From: Rhipidocladum racemiflorum
Lineage: Eukaryota; Streptophyta; Magnoliopsida; Poales; Poaceae
Reading direction: 5' to 3'
DNA length: 64,000 nt
NCBI GenBank assembly: GCA_036346355.1
Contig: CM070583.1
Location: 7,440,001-7,504,000, forward strand
Shown here: one piece after another, positions 48,475 through 61,678 of the stretch
How positions within the stretch are numbered: position 1 is the stretch's first letter
Layout: every line of letters starts with the position of its first letter
Made by a program: the position numbers and the translations under genes
The notes under the pieces: generated by a model
Told to the model about the DNA's origin: nothing
Seen by the model: only the letters and a program-made list of their open reading frames with translations
Database searches by the model: none

Positions 48475-48845
48475 CCCTCGCTCCTCCCCTCTCGCCGCCT
48501 CCTCCCTCGCCCCTCCCTTCTCGATCTCTCTATCTCTCTATCTCTCTCTGCCGCCTCTCCTCCTCTCCCGATCTCTCCGCCTCCCCTCTCGCCTCTCCCT
48601 CGCTTCTCCTCTTCCGATCTCTCTCCTCTCCTCTCCCGATCTCTTTCCCCTCCCCTCTCGCTCTGTCTCTCCCACTCTCCCCACTCGCTTCTCCTGCTCT
48701 CTCCTCCTCTCTCGATCTCTCTCCCTCTCCCCTCTCGCCTCGTTCTCTCCCACTCTCCCCACTCTCCTGCCTCTCCCACTCTCTATCTCTCGATCTCTCT
48801 GCCTGTCCCACTCTCCCCTCTCTCGATCTCTCTGCTCTCCCCACA
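48475..48845. repeat. CT-rich low-complexity tract
   Basis: Over 350 bp made almost only of CTCTCC, TCTCGATCTC and CCTCTC units. It sits in the leader of the hAT transposase. The long frames on both strands here are artefacts of composition. Confidence 0.92.
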
Positions 48846-48915
48846 TTGATTTGTATATATTATTTTGCTAAATGCTAATACCATTTATAATTTTGTAATT
48901 TGTATATTAGAATCA

Positions 48916-51594
48916 ATGTCGTCATCCCAAGCATCGGTTGCAAAAGAATCGAGTTCTAACATTCTCAAAAGAAATTCCGATGATATAGGATGGGAATATG
49001 GGATCCTTGTGGATGAAAATAATTTGGATAGAGTGAAGTGCAAATTGTGTGGGAAGGAAGTTAGTGGGGGGATCTATAGAATTAAACAACATGTTGGACA
49101 TATAAGAGGCAATGTCAAAGCATGTCCCAAGTCTAACAAGGAAGATCAAGATAAGTGCAAAAAATCAATTGATGATGTTAGAGAAAAGAAGAGGGTCAAG
49201 AATACAAAAGAACAGGAGGTAAGGAACGAAGTGGTCATCGATCGTAATGAAGGAGAAGGAGAAGGGTTTGATGTGATTGGGTCGCCTCGACTCCTGGCAA
49301 GAGGGCCTATGGAGAAATATGTGCGCCATTGATCCTTCTATTCCTTTATCACTGCCAATAGACAAACAAGCATTAATCAACACATCGCTAAAGAAAGACT
49401 TCACATGTGCAACCAATATGTTGCTAGATGGCTTTATGCTCATGGTATGCCTCCTCAACTAATATATTGGCTATTTTTTATTATGTCGCCGCTTATTGGC
49501 CTCTATTGCTAACATTATATTCTTGTGTATGTGATTCATGTAGGCATACCATTCAATGCCATCAACAATTATGAATTCAAGCAAATGTTGGAAGCTATTG
49601 GTCGCTTTGGCCCAAACTATCCCGCCCTTCCCAATATGAATGTCGTGAGAAGTTGTTAAAGGAAGAAGTGGAGAGAGCCAAGAATTTGTTGAAGCCACAT
49701 GAACAAGAAAGGGCCTTGAGTGGATGCTCTATCATGACCGATGCTTGACAGACAAAAGGAGAAGCATAATGAACATATGTGTGCATTGTAGCTTTAGTGG
49801 ACTAGTTTCCTACAATCAAAGGAGGTTTCAAGAATCACACACAAGTGAGCTGATCTTTGAGTATGTTGATAGTTGCATTGAACAAATAGGTCCACAAATG
49901 TAGTGCAAGTTGTCACCGACAATGCTTCAAACAACATGGGGCAAGAGACTTGCTATTAGAGAAGAGAAAAAATATTTTTTGGAGCTCATGTGCAACTCAC
50001 ACTATTAACTTGATGCTACAAGGAATTGGTGGCATGGCCAAGTACAAGAAAAACTGCTGAGCAAGCAAAGGCTATGACTATTTTTATTTATTCGCACCAT
50101 AGGACATTGGCTTTGATGAGAAAGCACACAAAGAAAAGAGATATAATTAGGCTCCGGTGTGACTAGATTTGCTTCAAAGATTTCTTACTTTGCAAAGTCT
50201 AATTGAGAAGAAAACCGAGCTAAGGAACATGGCAGCTTAGCAAGGAATGGGATGATTACCCTCTCACAAAGAAAGGTAAAGGACTAAAGGCAACGGGCAC
50301 AATCATCGTGAGGGCCTTTTGGAATGGTGTGAACAATTGTTTGAAGGTAAAAAGTTAATACTTGCTGTCCATTAATTCATTTTTCTTTGTTTGCAATTTA
50401 GAAGTGTCATATATATTGCCATTACATGTAGGTTTTTGAGCCATTAGTTCGAGTTCTTCGTGATTGTTGATGGAGATGGTCCTTCTATGGCTTTTGTCTA
50501 TGGAGAAATTTTAGAAGCAAAGAAGCAAATCAAGGAGGCCTTGAACAACCATGAGCCCAACTATAAGTTGTTGATGAAGCCATTGATAGAAAGATGAAGA
50601 GAAGGCTTGATTCTCCATTACACTTAGCATGTTATGTCTTGAATCCATATTATAGCTATCGTGACTCCAACTATCTTTTTGGATCAAGCTATAAATGAAG
50701 GATTATATGAATGTGTTGATCGCTTTTACCATGGTGATCTTGAGGAAATGGATGTAGTGATGAATGTGGAATTTGACAAATTTAGACATAAAGAAGGATT
50801 ATTTGGGAAGGCTATTGCTCTAATTGGATGCCAAAAATCCTCTATTATTCCCTGAATCCATTGTTCTTGTTCATTACTTCTTCATTGATAGAATGATAGA
50901 TGCATATTGTTTATTTCCAATTCTCATTGTCATTGATCGTCGATGTTGTTTCATTTGGATCCTATTATCTAGCAAGTTGGTGGACCAAATATGGAGGTCA
51001 TGTTCCACATTTGCAAAAAATGGCAATAAGATTGCTCTCTTTGACGGCAAGTTCATCTAAGTTGTGAAAGGAATTGGAGCACCTTTGACATGGTAACTAA
51101 CTAACTCTCAAGTCCTATAATTGATTATATACTTAACTTTATTATGTCATCTCATTCTTTGCAACCTGTGATGTAGGTCCATACTAAGAAAAGAAATAAG
51201 CTAGATACTCTGGCCTTAGAGATCTAGTCTTTGTTCAATTCAATGCAAAATTATTGAGAAGAAAAGAGGAAAGCAAGACCAAGAATATTGATGTCCTTTA
51301 ACTAGCGATGCTAGACATGCACAAGCTTGGTTGATTGATGGTGGATGATGATGAGGTGGATCCCAAACGGGCCTTTCTTGGAGGATTATTGATGAAGCAA
51401 GTGGGGCGGGTGAAGCCATGCAACATCGTAGGAGCTCAAGAGTGAGAGAATTACATGAAGATGATTGGGAGTCTCAAGGGGAAGGAGAAGAGGAAGAGGA
51501 CGAGGAAGAGGGAGATGATGAAGAAGTTGAGTTTGAATCAGAGCAAGAAGAAGTGATCCTAACCAAGGATTATGGTGTAGAGGACGAAGACTGA
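48916..51594 (+). pseudogene. hAT transposase with BED zinc finger (broken)
   Basis: The start MSSSQASVAKES leads into a BED finger: VKCKLCGKEVSGG, then RIKQHVGHIRGNVKAC, with the Cys pair, His and final Cys in place. A DUF659-like part (GPMEKYV, then pieces at 49360-49960 such as LSGCSIMTDA) follows in shifting frames with stops (e.g. at 49330 and 49746). Later pieces (50661-50810) and an acidic C-terminal tail (EEEEDEEEGDDEE, about 51490) are also recognisable. Many stops and shifts make it non-functional. Confidence 0.75.
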
Positions 51595-54257
51595 GATTGA
51601 AACCTTAATCACCATTTTATCATGCTTGAAAACTTGTGTTTTGCACTTTGCTAAATTTGAACTATGAACGCCAGGTGGCTTGTTGCTTGTGGGTTATTGT
51701 GTGAGAACTTATTTCTTTGGGTGGTACTATGTCATTATGTCTATGTTATTTATCTAATTGTGTGCTTAATCGCTAGTTATTTGGTTCTTTACATCCTACA
51801 TATCTACCATAATCTATTTTATCCGACCGCTTTAGATCGATCGCTTAGATCCGATTAATCCTCGATTAATCCGCTCCAGCGCGTTGGGCCCTACCACCGC
51901 TCGACTAGCGCTTAGCGCTTCTTCTTGAACATCGCACTCAAGATGTAAGCCTCTCTGCGCCAGTGTGAGAAAAACAACCTTGCCTCTATCCGGCACTCAC
52001 ATTCCACCATGTGGTGAGTCTAAGTTAGGTTTCTACAAATTAGTTAGCCAGGTCGTACCATTATAGACATGTGGTAGTACGGTTATACTTAGAATGGACA
52101 ATCACAAGCGTCGGTCCTTAATTGACTTGGGACGGCACTTGCATAAGGCAACTAGTGCCCAATCCGCACCCACCCGCCATTCCATTCCGCCCAAGTCCAA
52201 ACCATTTTCCCTTTTCTTTTTATTTTATAAAAACAGTACCAAAATCATATAAGCATTTCCAAATCATACTTGAAATCATCATTTTTTGTATAATCCCACC
52301 CGTGGGTTGTTTTTATCAATAGGGGTCCTAAGCAATTCTATCGTACTATTTCACAAAGGGTACCATATAAGGGTAAACATGGCCTAGCAAAGGTCCTAGG
52401 GTTACAAGTAACATGGATGTCAATAACAAAGGAGGTATTCACAATTCGAATTAACTATGCACTTATATTTGACATACGATGATAAACATAGCATGCAAGT
52501 TTATAAAACATTTAGAACACATTTATAAACATCGGCTCAACATACGTCAAGGAGACTTGCCTTCGGTCGCGGTGAGGTCGTCGAACGCTTGAAATTCGGC
52601 GGCGGGGTCGGCGGACTCGGTCGGCTCCTCGGCTACGCGCAAAACGAGACAATAAATAAAAACAAGAAAATAAATAAAATACAGAAATTACAAAAGTAGT
52701 ACTGGCAGGTAGGTATTGATTTTAGATGAATTTAGGAATTTGAACGGGGTCAATCGGAGTTCGGACGGAAAAGTTATGAGCTTCCGAAGTTTGAAAATCC
52801 TGAAAAATCGAAAACAAGAGAATATTCCGAGAATATTCCTTTTCCTATTTTTCTGATTTTAGGTTTGGATGGGAGTCTATGGCAGTGGGCCCCACCTGTC
52901 ATTGGGTGGAGGGCTTCTTCAAGCCTTGGCTTTAGCCATGGGAGGGAGAGGAGAGCTTGGAGGGGGCGTGGCCATGGCGGCATGGATGCAAGGCATGGCA
53001 AGACACGCATCGGCAGAGCCCAAAAATGAACAGAGAGCAAGTTGTTTTTCCAAAAAATGAAATTTGCACACAAATCTTCATGAATTGATGCAAAACAAAA
53101 AGATGGATTATCTAAAGAACATCCTAAGGGACCTATAGGAGCAAGGAATTGGATCAAAACTCACCAGGGACGACGAATTTGGCGAAAAACGGAGCTCCGG
53201 CCAAACCGACAAAAACTCAAAATTCGTCTCCAAATCTTGATGGATCCTAAAATTGATTGAAAGATTAGATACTAACTCCCCCACGGTCACAAGGAACCAA
53301 CCGGACTTGAGAATGACCCACCGGAGAGGGAGGAATAAGGATGAACTTGAAGAACACCCGAAAATACAACCCGGGGCCGGTTTTCTTGATCTAGCGGGCA
53401 AATGAGTGGAAGAGGCAAGGAGTGAGTGCTACCACCGGGAAGAGGACGTCCACACGGAGATTTGAGAGGTGGAAGCACGTCGTTTGGAGTTGAAACGGCC
53501 GAGTAAATGACATTTAAGTGCATTTCGGTTTTTGGCCGACGATTTCAATTCCGGCGAGATCTCGAGCTATTGATGGGGAGGAATGGAGAGAGGACGTCGT
53601 TGTGCTTCCAATGGACCCGGCCGTGATTGATTTGGGGCATTATTGAAGGAGATATGGTGGATTAAAGAGAGAGGTGTCCATTAGAGAGAGTTTGGAGCTC
53701 TTCTCTGTTCTTTCCATGGCAAGAGGTGGAAGATGACACTGTAGCGCCACGTGGCAGCGCGTGATTGGCCGGGAGTTACGTAAATGAACCGCCCGAGGGA
53801 AAAATTAGGAAAAATAGTCTAAAAATTCCGGAAAAATTCCTAGAACCATTTTGGAATATTTGGAACCCAATAAAATTGGTTTCACGGAATTTGGATGAAA
53901 TTTGTGGAATTGAATATTCGGGCGCGAATAGCGGGCATTAAACAAAAGCCGCGCGAGATAAAATAGGAGCGAAGGTCCAAAATCCGGGGAATCATTCCAA
54001 AAATCATTCTGGAATATTTGGGACCCACTTGAAGTGATTTTGGGCTTTTGGGGGCATTTTTGGACTCGGGTGAAATTTCGGGTACCGGCGGGAACTTGGA
54101 AATTCGATTTTTTTTCGAACGGAAGGGAATTGACTCCCGATTTTGGATGGGAAAGGGTGCCAGGTTAACATAAACACCAAGGAAACTCCAATTTTTGAAT
54201 TTAATTAATTTAAATTAGATTTTTCCCGGAAAGCGAAACTGAGGATGTTACAGGAAG

Positions 54258-54388
54258 CTAACTTGACCACTACTCCATCCGCGAATTCATGATCCAATGG
54301 CTCTCTTTCGCTTGAGTAGGGGCTAAGTTAGCATCCAAGCCATTCACTTGTCCTCCTGGTTCACAGCAACTCCGCGTTGGTCATCTTC
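54258..54388. other. Short host segment between two LTR insertions
   Basis: 131 bp continuing the sequence interrupted at 47091. Confidence 0.4.
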
Positions 54389-57300
54389 TGTGGGACCCTC
54401 ACTTTTATGATACAATATACCATAAAAGAAATATTCTGAAGTGCATACTATTATAGTCCCATGATCATTAGCTAGCACACACTTTCACAAATTGAAATCA
54501 CAACCATATATAATATTTTATTTCATATAATAGCGAAAGCATTTGTACAGTATGACCTGCAAGGTCGATCAAAATACAGCGAAAGAATCGAAAGTCTTGT
54601 AGTGTACTACATAACCCTTAAGCAACTGACAAGGTATAAACTCTAAATAAAATCATCGTCATTATTTCTGTAACCTGCGTCAAAGTACAACTCTTTGGGA
54701 TATTCTATTTCTTTACCTAAAAACAACAATAATAGCAAGAGTGAGTATATTGCGTACTCAGCAAGACTTGAAGTGTTTGCAAACCAATAATAAATACATG
54801 TTGCATCAAGAGAACTGCAGTTATTTTGCATAAAGCCAAATTGAGTTGTAAATAATGAATATTAAATTGAAAGCAAAACTTAGTAAAAACAATTTAACAT
54901 ATATATAAAATAACAATTATGATAACAGAAATGTAACAAGTAACTCACCGTCTTTCGTGAGCCAAAAGCGTCCAATGCTAACACATGGAAAAATTAAAAT
55001 ATATCATAATCATGATTAACCAATATGATTCCATTTTAATCCATTCATTCATTTTTACGAAATATGAAAACATCTAACTAATGTCTGTTCACCAAGTCTC
55101 TCATAACCACAGGCACGGCTCTTCGAAAAGATTTAAACGCTGTAGAGGTGTACAGCTTTACCCACAAGGAATGATCAATTCTTTTTGCAATCGATAATTA
55201 ACACGCTTCCTTTGATGTGTCGCAGAGAGATCATACATAACTGTTACATTACCCAGCCCTAACATTGCACTAGCTCGGTAATGACAAACCCTTATTATGA
55301 TGGCAGAAGATATTTGTACATCCATTGTATTCTCAATAGGCTATTCCTGATGAGTCCTCACTTCCCCATGTTCTAAAGCGGCAGAAGATATTTGTACAAT
55401 GTTGTACTCTCAACAGTTCACTGCTGTTGAGTCCCCACTTCCCAATCATAGCAAGACGTATACCGTTGCACCGATATGCATTTACCCACAAGTCCATGTG
55501 GAAGCCCCTTACAAGCAAACCCACCCGGAATGCATGTGCTACTCTAGCCTTCCAATGTGCAAAGCTATCTCATACTAGCCCTCATGGTTGTACGATTATC
55601 CTTTGGATCATACAACACTACGTTCAGTCCTTGATTTGACCCGAGTGAGAAAACTCCCCATATCTACGTGCAAGTATACCTTCGCACAACTAGCTATTGC
55701 TAATAGCTCACCCAAGTCAAAATCATAGTTTTATTTTATTTTTATTAAAATACCATTGATCATATAATCCACCATGTCCCATATTCATTTTCAATGTGCC
55801 AAATATTTAAATTTATAATGAATAGTAAAACCATCTGTTCGTATCCCGATCTAAAGCATGGCTAAGCAGATGCATGTAATAATTGAGTATACCCATTTTC
55901 ACATTTTCTTGTGTTCATCCATGATCTAGGTTTTTAAGGTTCACATTTCAATATTGATTAATGAAATCCATCAATGAAGATTATATCTACCAGTATCCAC
56001 AAAATAGTAAGTTTTATGAAACATAGCGTATGCATGTAAGTTTTAATTGATTTTGAGAAACTGGGATCAACATGATCAAAGGGGCTTACCTTGCTATTTA
56101 TTGTTATTCGATGGAGTAGGAGTCGTAGCTTGGTGTCGATGACGACGGTGTCGGAAACGTTGGATTCTACAAGTTGGTCAACGAGAAATAAAGCAAATAG
56201 TAAATAACAACTTTTCAACAAGGGCAAAAAGAAATCAGATAGAAAATCAAATAAAACTTTCTACACATAACAAGTACGGCTTTGGGTTAGGGTTTCATTA
56301 TTTCATTTGGTCGTTTCATTCTTATTTATTATTAACAGACTTAGGTTTTGCTACAACGACACTACTTATTCCTATGAATTGTTTATTTTTATTTTACGAA
56401 TTCAAGAAACTAAGATTATAAATACTTTTATATTTTATTTCGAATTCAAGAGGCAAAAATTATATATATATATATATCTATGTTTAATTTTGAATTCAAG
56501 AAGCTAAGATTATTTGGATTAATATTAATAAGGCATAAATCACTATGAGGTAAATTATGTACATTCAACATTGGACTCTAAATGTTCCCGTATTTATTTG
56601 TATAGGAATGAGGTTTTGGTATTCTAATAGGCTTAAACATACAACTTGTAAACCTCGCATACGGCGACTATGAATGGGTAAACTTAAGTAAGCATAAGGT
56701 ACTAAAAATCAACAATTAATGTATACAAAGTTTTAAGTTTACATTCCTAGTTACTGGGTATAATTTTATGACTTTAGGAAGGTTATAGTGATACTATATT
56801 TCAAATTACTAATTTCTTATTACTTACATTCATTTATTTGTATCATGGACTTTAGGGTTTATAATAAGCAGGGCTATGTTTTTAATAGGATTCAGATGTA
56901 AAGCAAGTTATAAAAAAATATTTCTACAGAATAAAATAGTCTTGCCTTAGAGAGTATTCTTAAGTTGATCTTACAGGTGTTAGTGCCAATATGTGATGTT
57001 CTAATCTTTTTCATAATCTCATATATCTTTGAAGTTTACGTTATAAATGATTATACTTCATTTTAGATTTGCGACTACAATTTACATAGATAGATAACCG
57101 TTTTTATAACATTAGTAGGTCTTAATCCTAGAAGCATCTTAAGACTGGTTTCACCTATTTTAGCTTTTATTTGTGAAAGTTATTAAAGGTTTTAGTTTTC
57201 ATGTATATAGGAGAATGAAATTTATTATGAACTTGATTTGAACTAGATTGAACATTGCATCCTTTGTAAATTAAAATAGTTTTGATCTTAGAAGTATTTT

Positions 57301-59112
57301 AACACTAGTCCCATAATGTTTATTTATATTTACTCATTTCTTAAATTCTTAAGTATGTTATATCTATCATATGAAAGCATATGTTAATTAAGAGCTAAGT
57401 GTACACTATGACTAAAATCTAATTACAAATGAAAATCAACACAGACTAGGGTCGAGTCTAATTATTTCTATAGTATTAAATGGTCTTGTCCGATACATTA
57501 TTCATAACAGGTTTTCTATGCACTGCTACTTATATGTGTATTTTGATTATATATTAAGCACCAGTGTATTGATAGCATAATCATTTACTAACTTGGTTCA
57601 AATTCAATCAATTATGAAATATTTTTTTACATAACTAGACTTATTATGATTCTAAAATGGTTTAGGAATTAGTTTCATCCAAATTGTGAATTTATATATT
57701 CAAGTTATAACTATTTGAATTTCTATGTATTGAATAATAATTTATTTATAAATTTAATTCAAACAAGATTAAACTTTGAATATTTCACAGAAATAAAATT
57801 CCTTAGGTCTTAGAAGCAATTAAAAACTTATTTCATTATTTTAGGAGCTATGGTTTGCATAATTCTATCATGGTTCATATTAGGGTTTTAAGTATAAAGG
57901 GATACAAAGCAATATATAAAATAACATATAAAAATTCAATGGTACACCCTAAGTGTTTTTGCCTGATGAGGTTGTTTGCTATCTAATCAGCACAAAAAAA
58001 TTGATTGGACATTATTTGAACTTTATTTGAGCAAGTTATGCAATATTGAATAATTAACACATTGAAATCAACCCTAATTGGAAAATGATCTAAAACAAGT
58101 TGAAATTTAAATATTTGGGTTCCTAATGACATAAGGATTTTAATAAAGTTGGTTTTATTCAATTTGTATTTGATTTACATATAATTTATATTAAGCATAA
58201 TTTGAATCTTCTCTTTAAATTTGAATTTAATTTTATAGACTGACCACAAACAGAATATTTCTACATATTTTAATACTATAAGATTAAACAAGAATTTAGA
58301 AACTTGTTTTACCTAAATTGGAGTTATGGATTAAAAGTTATGGCTATTTGAATTTCTAGATTTTGGAAACTTTGAAAAAAGGAAAGTACGTCTCCTTACT
58401 TTGAAGGTGCCTTTTCGTTTTTGGCAAAACCTTGAACTGGTACATCGACCGGTGGGACCCAGTGGCAGTGGCACGAGTGTGGCCTCTATGGCTAACAAGC
58501 TGGGCTCGCCTACCATGGAGCCAGGGCAGGGGAGCTTGGCCGGAGTAGGCACCGGTAGTGAGGGAGGACAAGAGTTGGTCGGTTGGCTGGCGAAGGAGTA
58601 GCGGGAGGCCGAGGCAAAGTCAAGGCATCATTCGGCTGGACTTGGTGGCTCGATGCGGCATCGTGTGGCAAAGACAAGGCTCGATGCGGCATCGTGTGGA
58701 AAGACGGTGAGGAGCTTGTCGCCAGCGGCGAGGGATGCATGGCTCGACTGGCCGTGGGTTTGGTAAGGACCACTATGGCATGAGAAAGCCAGAGGAAGGC
58801 TTGACGGCAACGAAAGGGTCTCGTGGTGAGCTGGTGGTGTGTGGTAGCGGCGTGCGGCAGCGACATCTGTGGCAACACTCGATGGCAAGGGGAGAAGCCC
58901 AATTGAGCAGGGGAATCTGGTTAGTAATGAGTGAGGATGCTCCAGCTGAAGTTAATTTGAAAACAGAGCAAGAAATAGGGGAATTGAGCCTTGGTGGCTG
59001 GCAGCAAAGCTTTCGGCTGGAACTAAGCTAGAGGATGATTGGTATGGGGCTGAGGTAATGGAAGTGTCGGGAGTGATACTAGGAGCTCACGGTGGCCTCG
59101 GGTGGTCTTTAA
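54389..59112 (+). mobile_element. Second LTR of the same family, interrupted by the Harbinger element
   Basis: It starts TGTGGGACCCTCAC. The stretch around 55110-55240 (GGCACGGCTCTTCG, GAGGTGTACAGCTTTACCC, CGCTTCCTTTGATGTGTCGC) parallels 47870-47990 of the first LTR in order. Its right end is not reached before the Harbinger insertion at 59113. It is diverged from the first copy. 56230-58330 is very AT-rich and without frames; 58400-59050 is GC-richer with chance frames on both strands. No gag or pol. Confidence 0.6.
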
Positions 59113-59139
59113 TGTCCTGTTTGGTTGCCTTCTCAACTC

Positions 59140-59285
59140 AGCCAGGCTGTATGAGTGGAGCCAGGCTGGTGGAAGCCAGGCTGAGTGGATGCAAGGAGAT
59201 GCTGTTTGATTGCCTGTATGAGTGGAGCCAGGCTGACAAGAGATGCTGTTTGGTTCATTGTATGAGCTGATGCAGGCTGACAAGA
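59140..59285. repeat. Subterminal repeats of the Harbinger element
   Basis: TGTATGAGTGGAGCCAGGCTG-type units recur at about 59148, 59215 and 59261, interleaved with AGATGCTGTTTG(A/G)TT and GGCTGACAAGAGA. They lie just inside the terminus, where the element's Myb-like protein and transposase would be expected to bind. Confidence 0.8.
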
Positions 59286-60294
59286 GAACGTGTTTGGTTC
59301 AGGAATGCGCAATGACCAAGGGAGAGAAATAATTCTGTTCTCTCAATTATTTTGCACGACAAAGGTGTATTCCGACCAATAGAGATATAAACTATTTTTT
59401 TTATTTTCATGGCGTAAATCCGAATTTCCTCAATGTTGACGAGAAAATAGCTGATGGTAGGGAATGTGGACAGAAGCCCTTTTCCAAGGTAGCGTATTTT
59501 CTTGGGAAGATGGTTTGGGCTAAAGGTTATAGAGAAATGATAGATTTGTTATCCAAACAACGTTTTCCAAATGAGACCTATGTGGTAGCAATGCATTCTG
59601 GCAGCCTCAGATCCATAGCGAAACGAATCCCTCTAGTTCAATGGAGATCCTAGCTCTGATGGCTCAGATCCAGTTGTTGTTGTCCAGCTCAACGTGTTCT
59701 GTTTTTCCTCCTTGTTAGTCTGAACTCTGAAGAGATTTAGTGCTAGTGCTAGCACATCTCGCCCTCTAGCCAAATGTGCGTACAGAACTTTGTCTTTTTG
59801 CCATCTCCGGTAGCGATTTCGGTGGAGAGTGGATGATCAGACTCATCACAGAGAGCAACAAGAAATTTGTTAGTGATGTCCTATGCACAGCAATAGCTGA
59901 GGCTCTTGCAATGGGGAAATTTGTTATCTGTGCAGATCATCCATCAAACGATTAAATAACAGCAAACAAAAGTTCATAGCCAGATAAATAACAAAAGACA
60001 ACGTATAGAAATTATCAGATGCACGTTGAACTCATCAAGCATAGATAAATAATAGCAAGGATCAGTACATTTGAGCCATCCAAAATGATATAAAAGTTCA
60101 TAGCCATCCAAAACACATGTTTAGTCATGTACTACATTTCAAGTCCATCCAAAATGTTTAGTAATAGCAAAATAAAAGTTCGTAGCAACATCCAAAATGA
60201 TATAAAAGTTCATAGCAACATCACAGTGATTCAGACTTGGTTCAGTACCATCTAGAAGGCAAAATGAAAATTTCCATAGCCACATCACAGTGTT
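59286..60294. other. Non-coding left part of the Harbinger element
   Basis: No frame supported. Repeats of ATCCAAAATGATATAAAAGTTCATAGC-like phrases (60070-60220) lie just downstream of the Myb-like gene, probably in its 3' UTR. Confidence 0.45.
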
Positions 60295-61453
60295 TCAGAG
60301 GTTATGCTTCGCACAAAATGACCGCAGCCACATAGCACGATGATTCTCATTCATAGCCACAAATGCAGCACCTTGCGCCCTGTTATCCACCAAATAAGTG
60401 AAAGCAGCAAACAAGACTTCCTCCACGAACCCAGTCATGTTCATGACAGCCCCATACAAGTCAGGATGCACCTCATGCACGACGGTCTCTCTAATGGCAA
60501 CTGCGACATTATTGACTGCCTCGGTCATGCCAGACATCAGAAGGGTTTCCTCATCAAACATAAATCTCTTCCTTTTCTTATCCCTTTTGGACGCACTACC
60601 TGCATCTTTAGTTTGTGGATTGGTCTTGTTTGAAACCTCATGGCTTTCATTGCTAGGCTCGTCATTTGGATTGTCCATGAAGTCACTTGGGTCCCCAAGT
60701 GCCTCATTAGATCCCATGGCATACTTCCTAGTAGCCATACCACTCCCAAATATAGCCATCATTGCCACATAGTTGTCGATGGGTTTGTTCAGATACTCAG
60801 CATCCTTAGGATGTGCCTACAAATACAAGAAACAGTAAGAAGGCTTTAAAATACATGTGATTTCTGTACTAGTTTCAGCATATATGTACCCATGCTGTCC
60901 CATTCTTTAGAACCAGTGTATTCTCCTTATAATTGCATAGAGAACTTCACAGGCGGGTATTAGCAGTGTAGACACTTAAGACTAAAAGCCATCATGAATG
61001 TGAATGCCGAGTTATATAGGCTTAATGCAGACTATGTGAAATGCTCATATAGTGCTTAAGGAGGTACTAATAAAGTTAGGCTCAATGACATACCTTAATG
61101 TGACCCATATAGTGCTCCTCCTCCAACACTATCATGTGGTTAACCTCATCCCAGTTTGCTCCACTCAAATCTCTAAGCTTAGTAACCTTCACCCACTTTT
61201 GACGCCACTTACGAAGATGATTGTACACTTGTGTACCACTCACATCATTGCCAGTGAACTCTTTGAGATCCTTCGCCACTTTGTTGTAGTGAACCTCCTT
61301 GAATCCTTTATCACTTCTTACCCCACTTTTTATAAGCTCACTCATGCGACGGAGGACAAACGAAGACATCACATTGGTCCACCTTATTTGAACCCTTCCA
61401 GACTTCCCGTTGTCATCGCCACCACCTCCAATATCAATAATCTCCTCAGCCAT
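60295..61453 (-). CDS. Harbinger Myb/SANT-like DNA-binding protein
   Basis: Two exons, 61453-61094 and 60816-60295, join in phase to 293 residues. The start MAEEIIDIGGGG is the first Met giving a normal family N-terminus. Residues ~20-115 form the Myb/SANT-like domain (IRWTNVMSSFVLRRM, GTQVYNHLRKWRQKW, WDEVNHMIVLEEEHY). A charged linker with a basic cluster (SKRDKKRKRFMF) follows, then a helical C-terminal region. In PIF/Harbinger systems this second protein binds the element ends and helps bring the transposase into the nucleus. No stop or shift seen. It lies 225 bp downstream of the transposase on the same strand, whereas in many relatives the two genes are transcribed in opposite directions. 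Confidence 0.88.
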
Positions 61454-61678
61454 AGTTTGCAATAAATAGAAATAGCAAAAACATGATTGGACAATACTTA
61501 ACCATATTAAGAGCACCAACATGATTGGACGAAAAACGTCGTTGGACATCACTTAACCATATTAGAGGAGCATAAAATTACAATTGTTGTCCAAAATGCA
61601 GTCTAATAAATATTACAATAATTATTACAATAGTTGTCCAAAATGCAGTCCCATAACTAGATTTATTACAACAACTCA

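Larger units (their letters stand above)
48068..51945 (+). mobile_element. Decayed hAT transposon nested in the solo LTR
   Basis: LTR sequence breaks at about 48065 and resumes at about 51945. Between them lie a GC-rich leader full of GGCGCCGCCTAGGCGC strings, a CT-rich tract and a broken hAT transposase. The ends resemble each other only loosely (TGTTCCAAAAAA left, TTCTTCTTGAACAT right) and no clean 8 bp duplication was found, so the bounds are approximate. Confidence 0.6.
47092..54252 (+). mobile_element. Solo LTR of a large gypsy-like family, interrupted by a hAT element
   Basis: It starts TGTGAGACCCCGGATC and ends GAGGATGTTACA, with an exact 5 bp target duplication GGAAG (47087-47091 and 54253-54257). 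Without the ~3.9 kb hAT insertion it is about 3.3 kb. No gag or pol is present, so recombination between two LTRs has probably removed the interior. Marker phrases (GAGGTGTACAACTTTACCC, CACTTCCTTTGGTGTGTCG) recur in the LTR at 54389, showing one family. Confidence 0.72.

Noticed and set aside
48463..48849. Open frames on both strands with Ser/Leu/Pro- or Arg/Glu-rich products
   Set aside because: They are the direct result of a CT-rich low-complexity tract.
58331..59283. Several overlapping frames of 60-130 codons
   Set aside because: GC-rich LTR sequence open on both strands, without recognisable domains.
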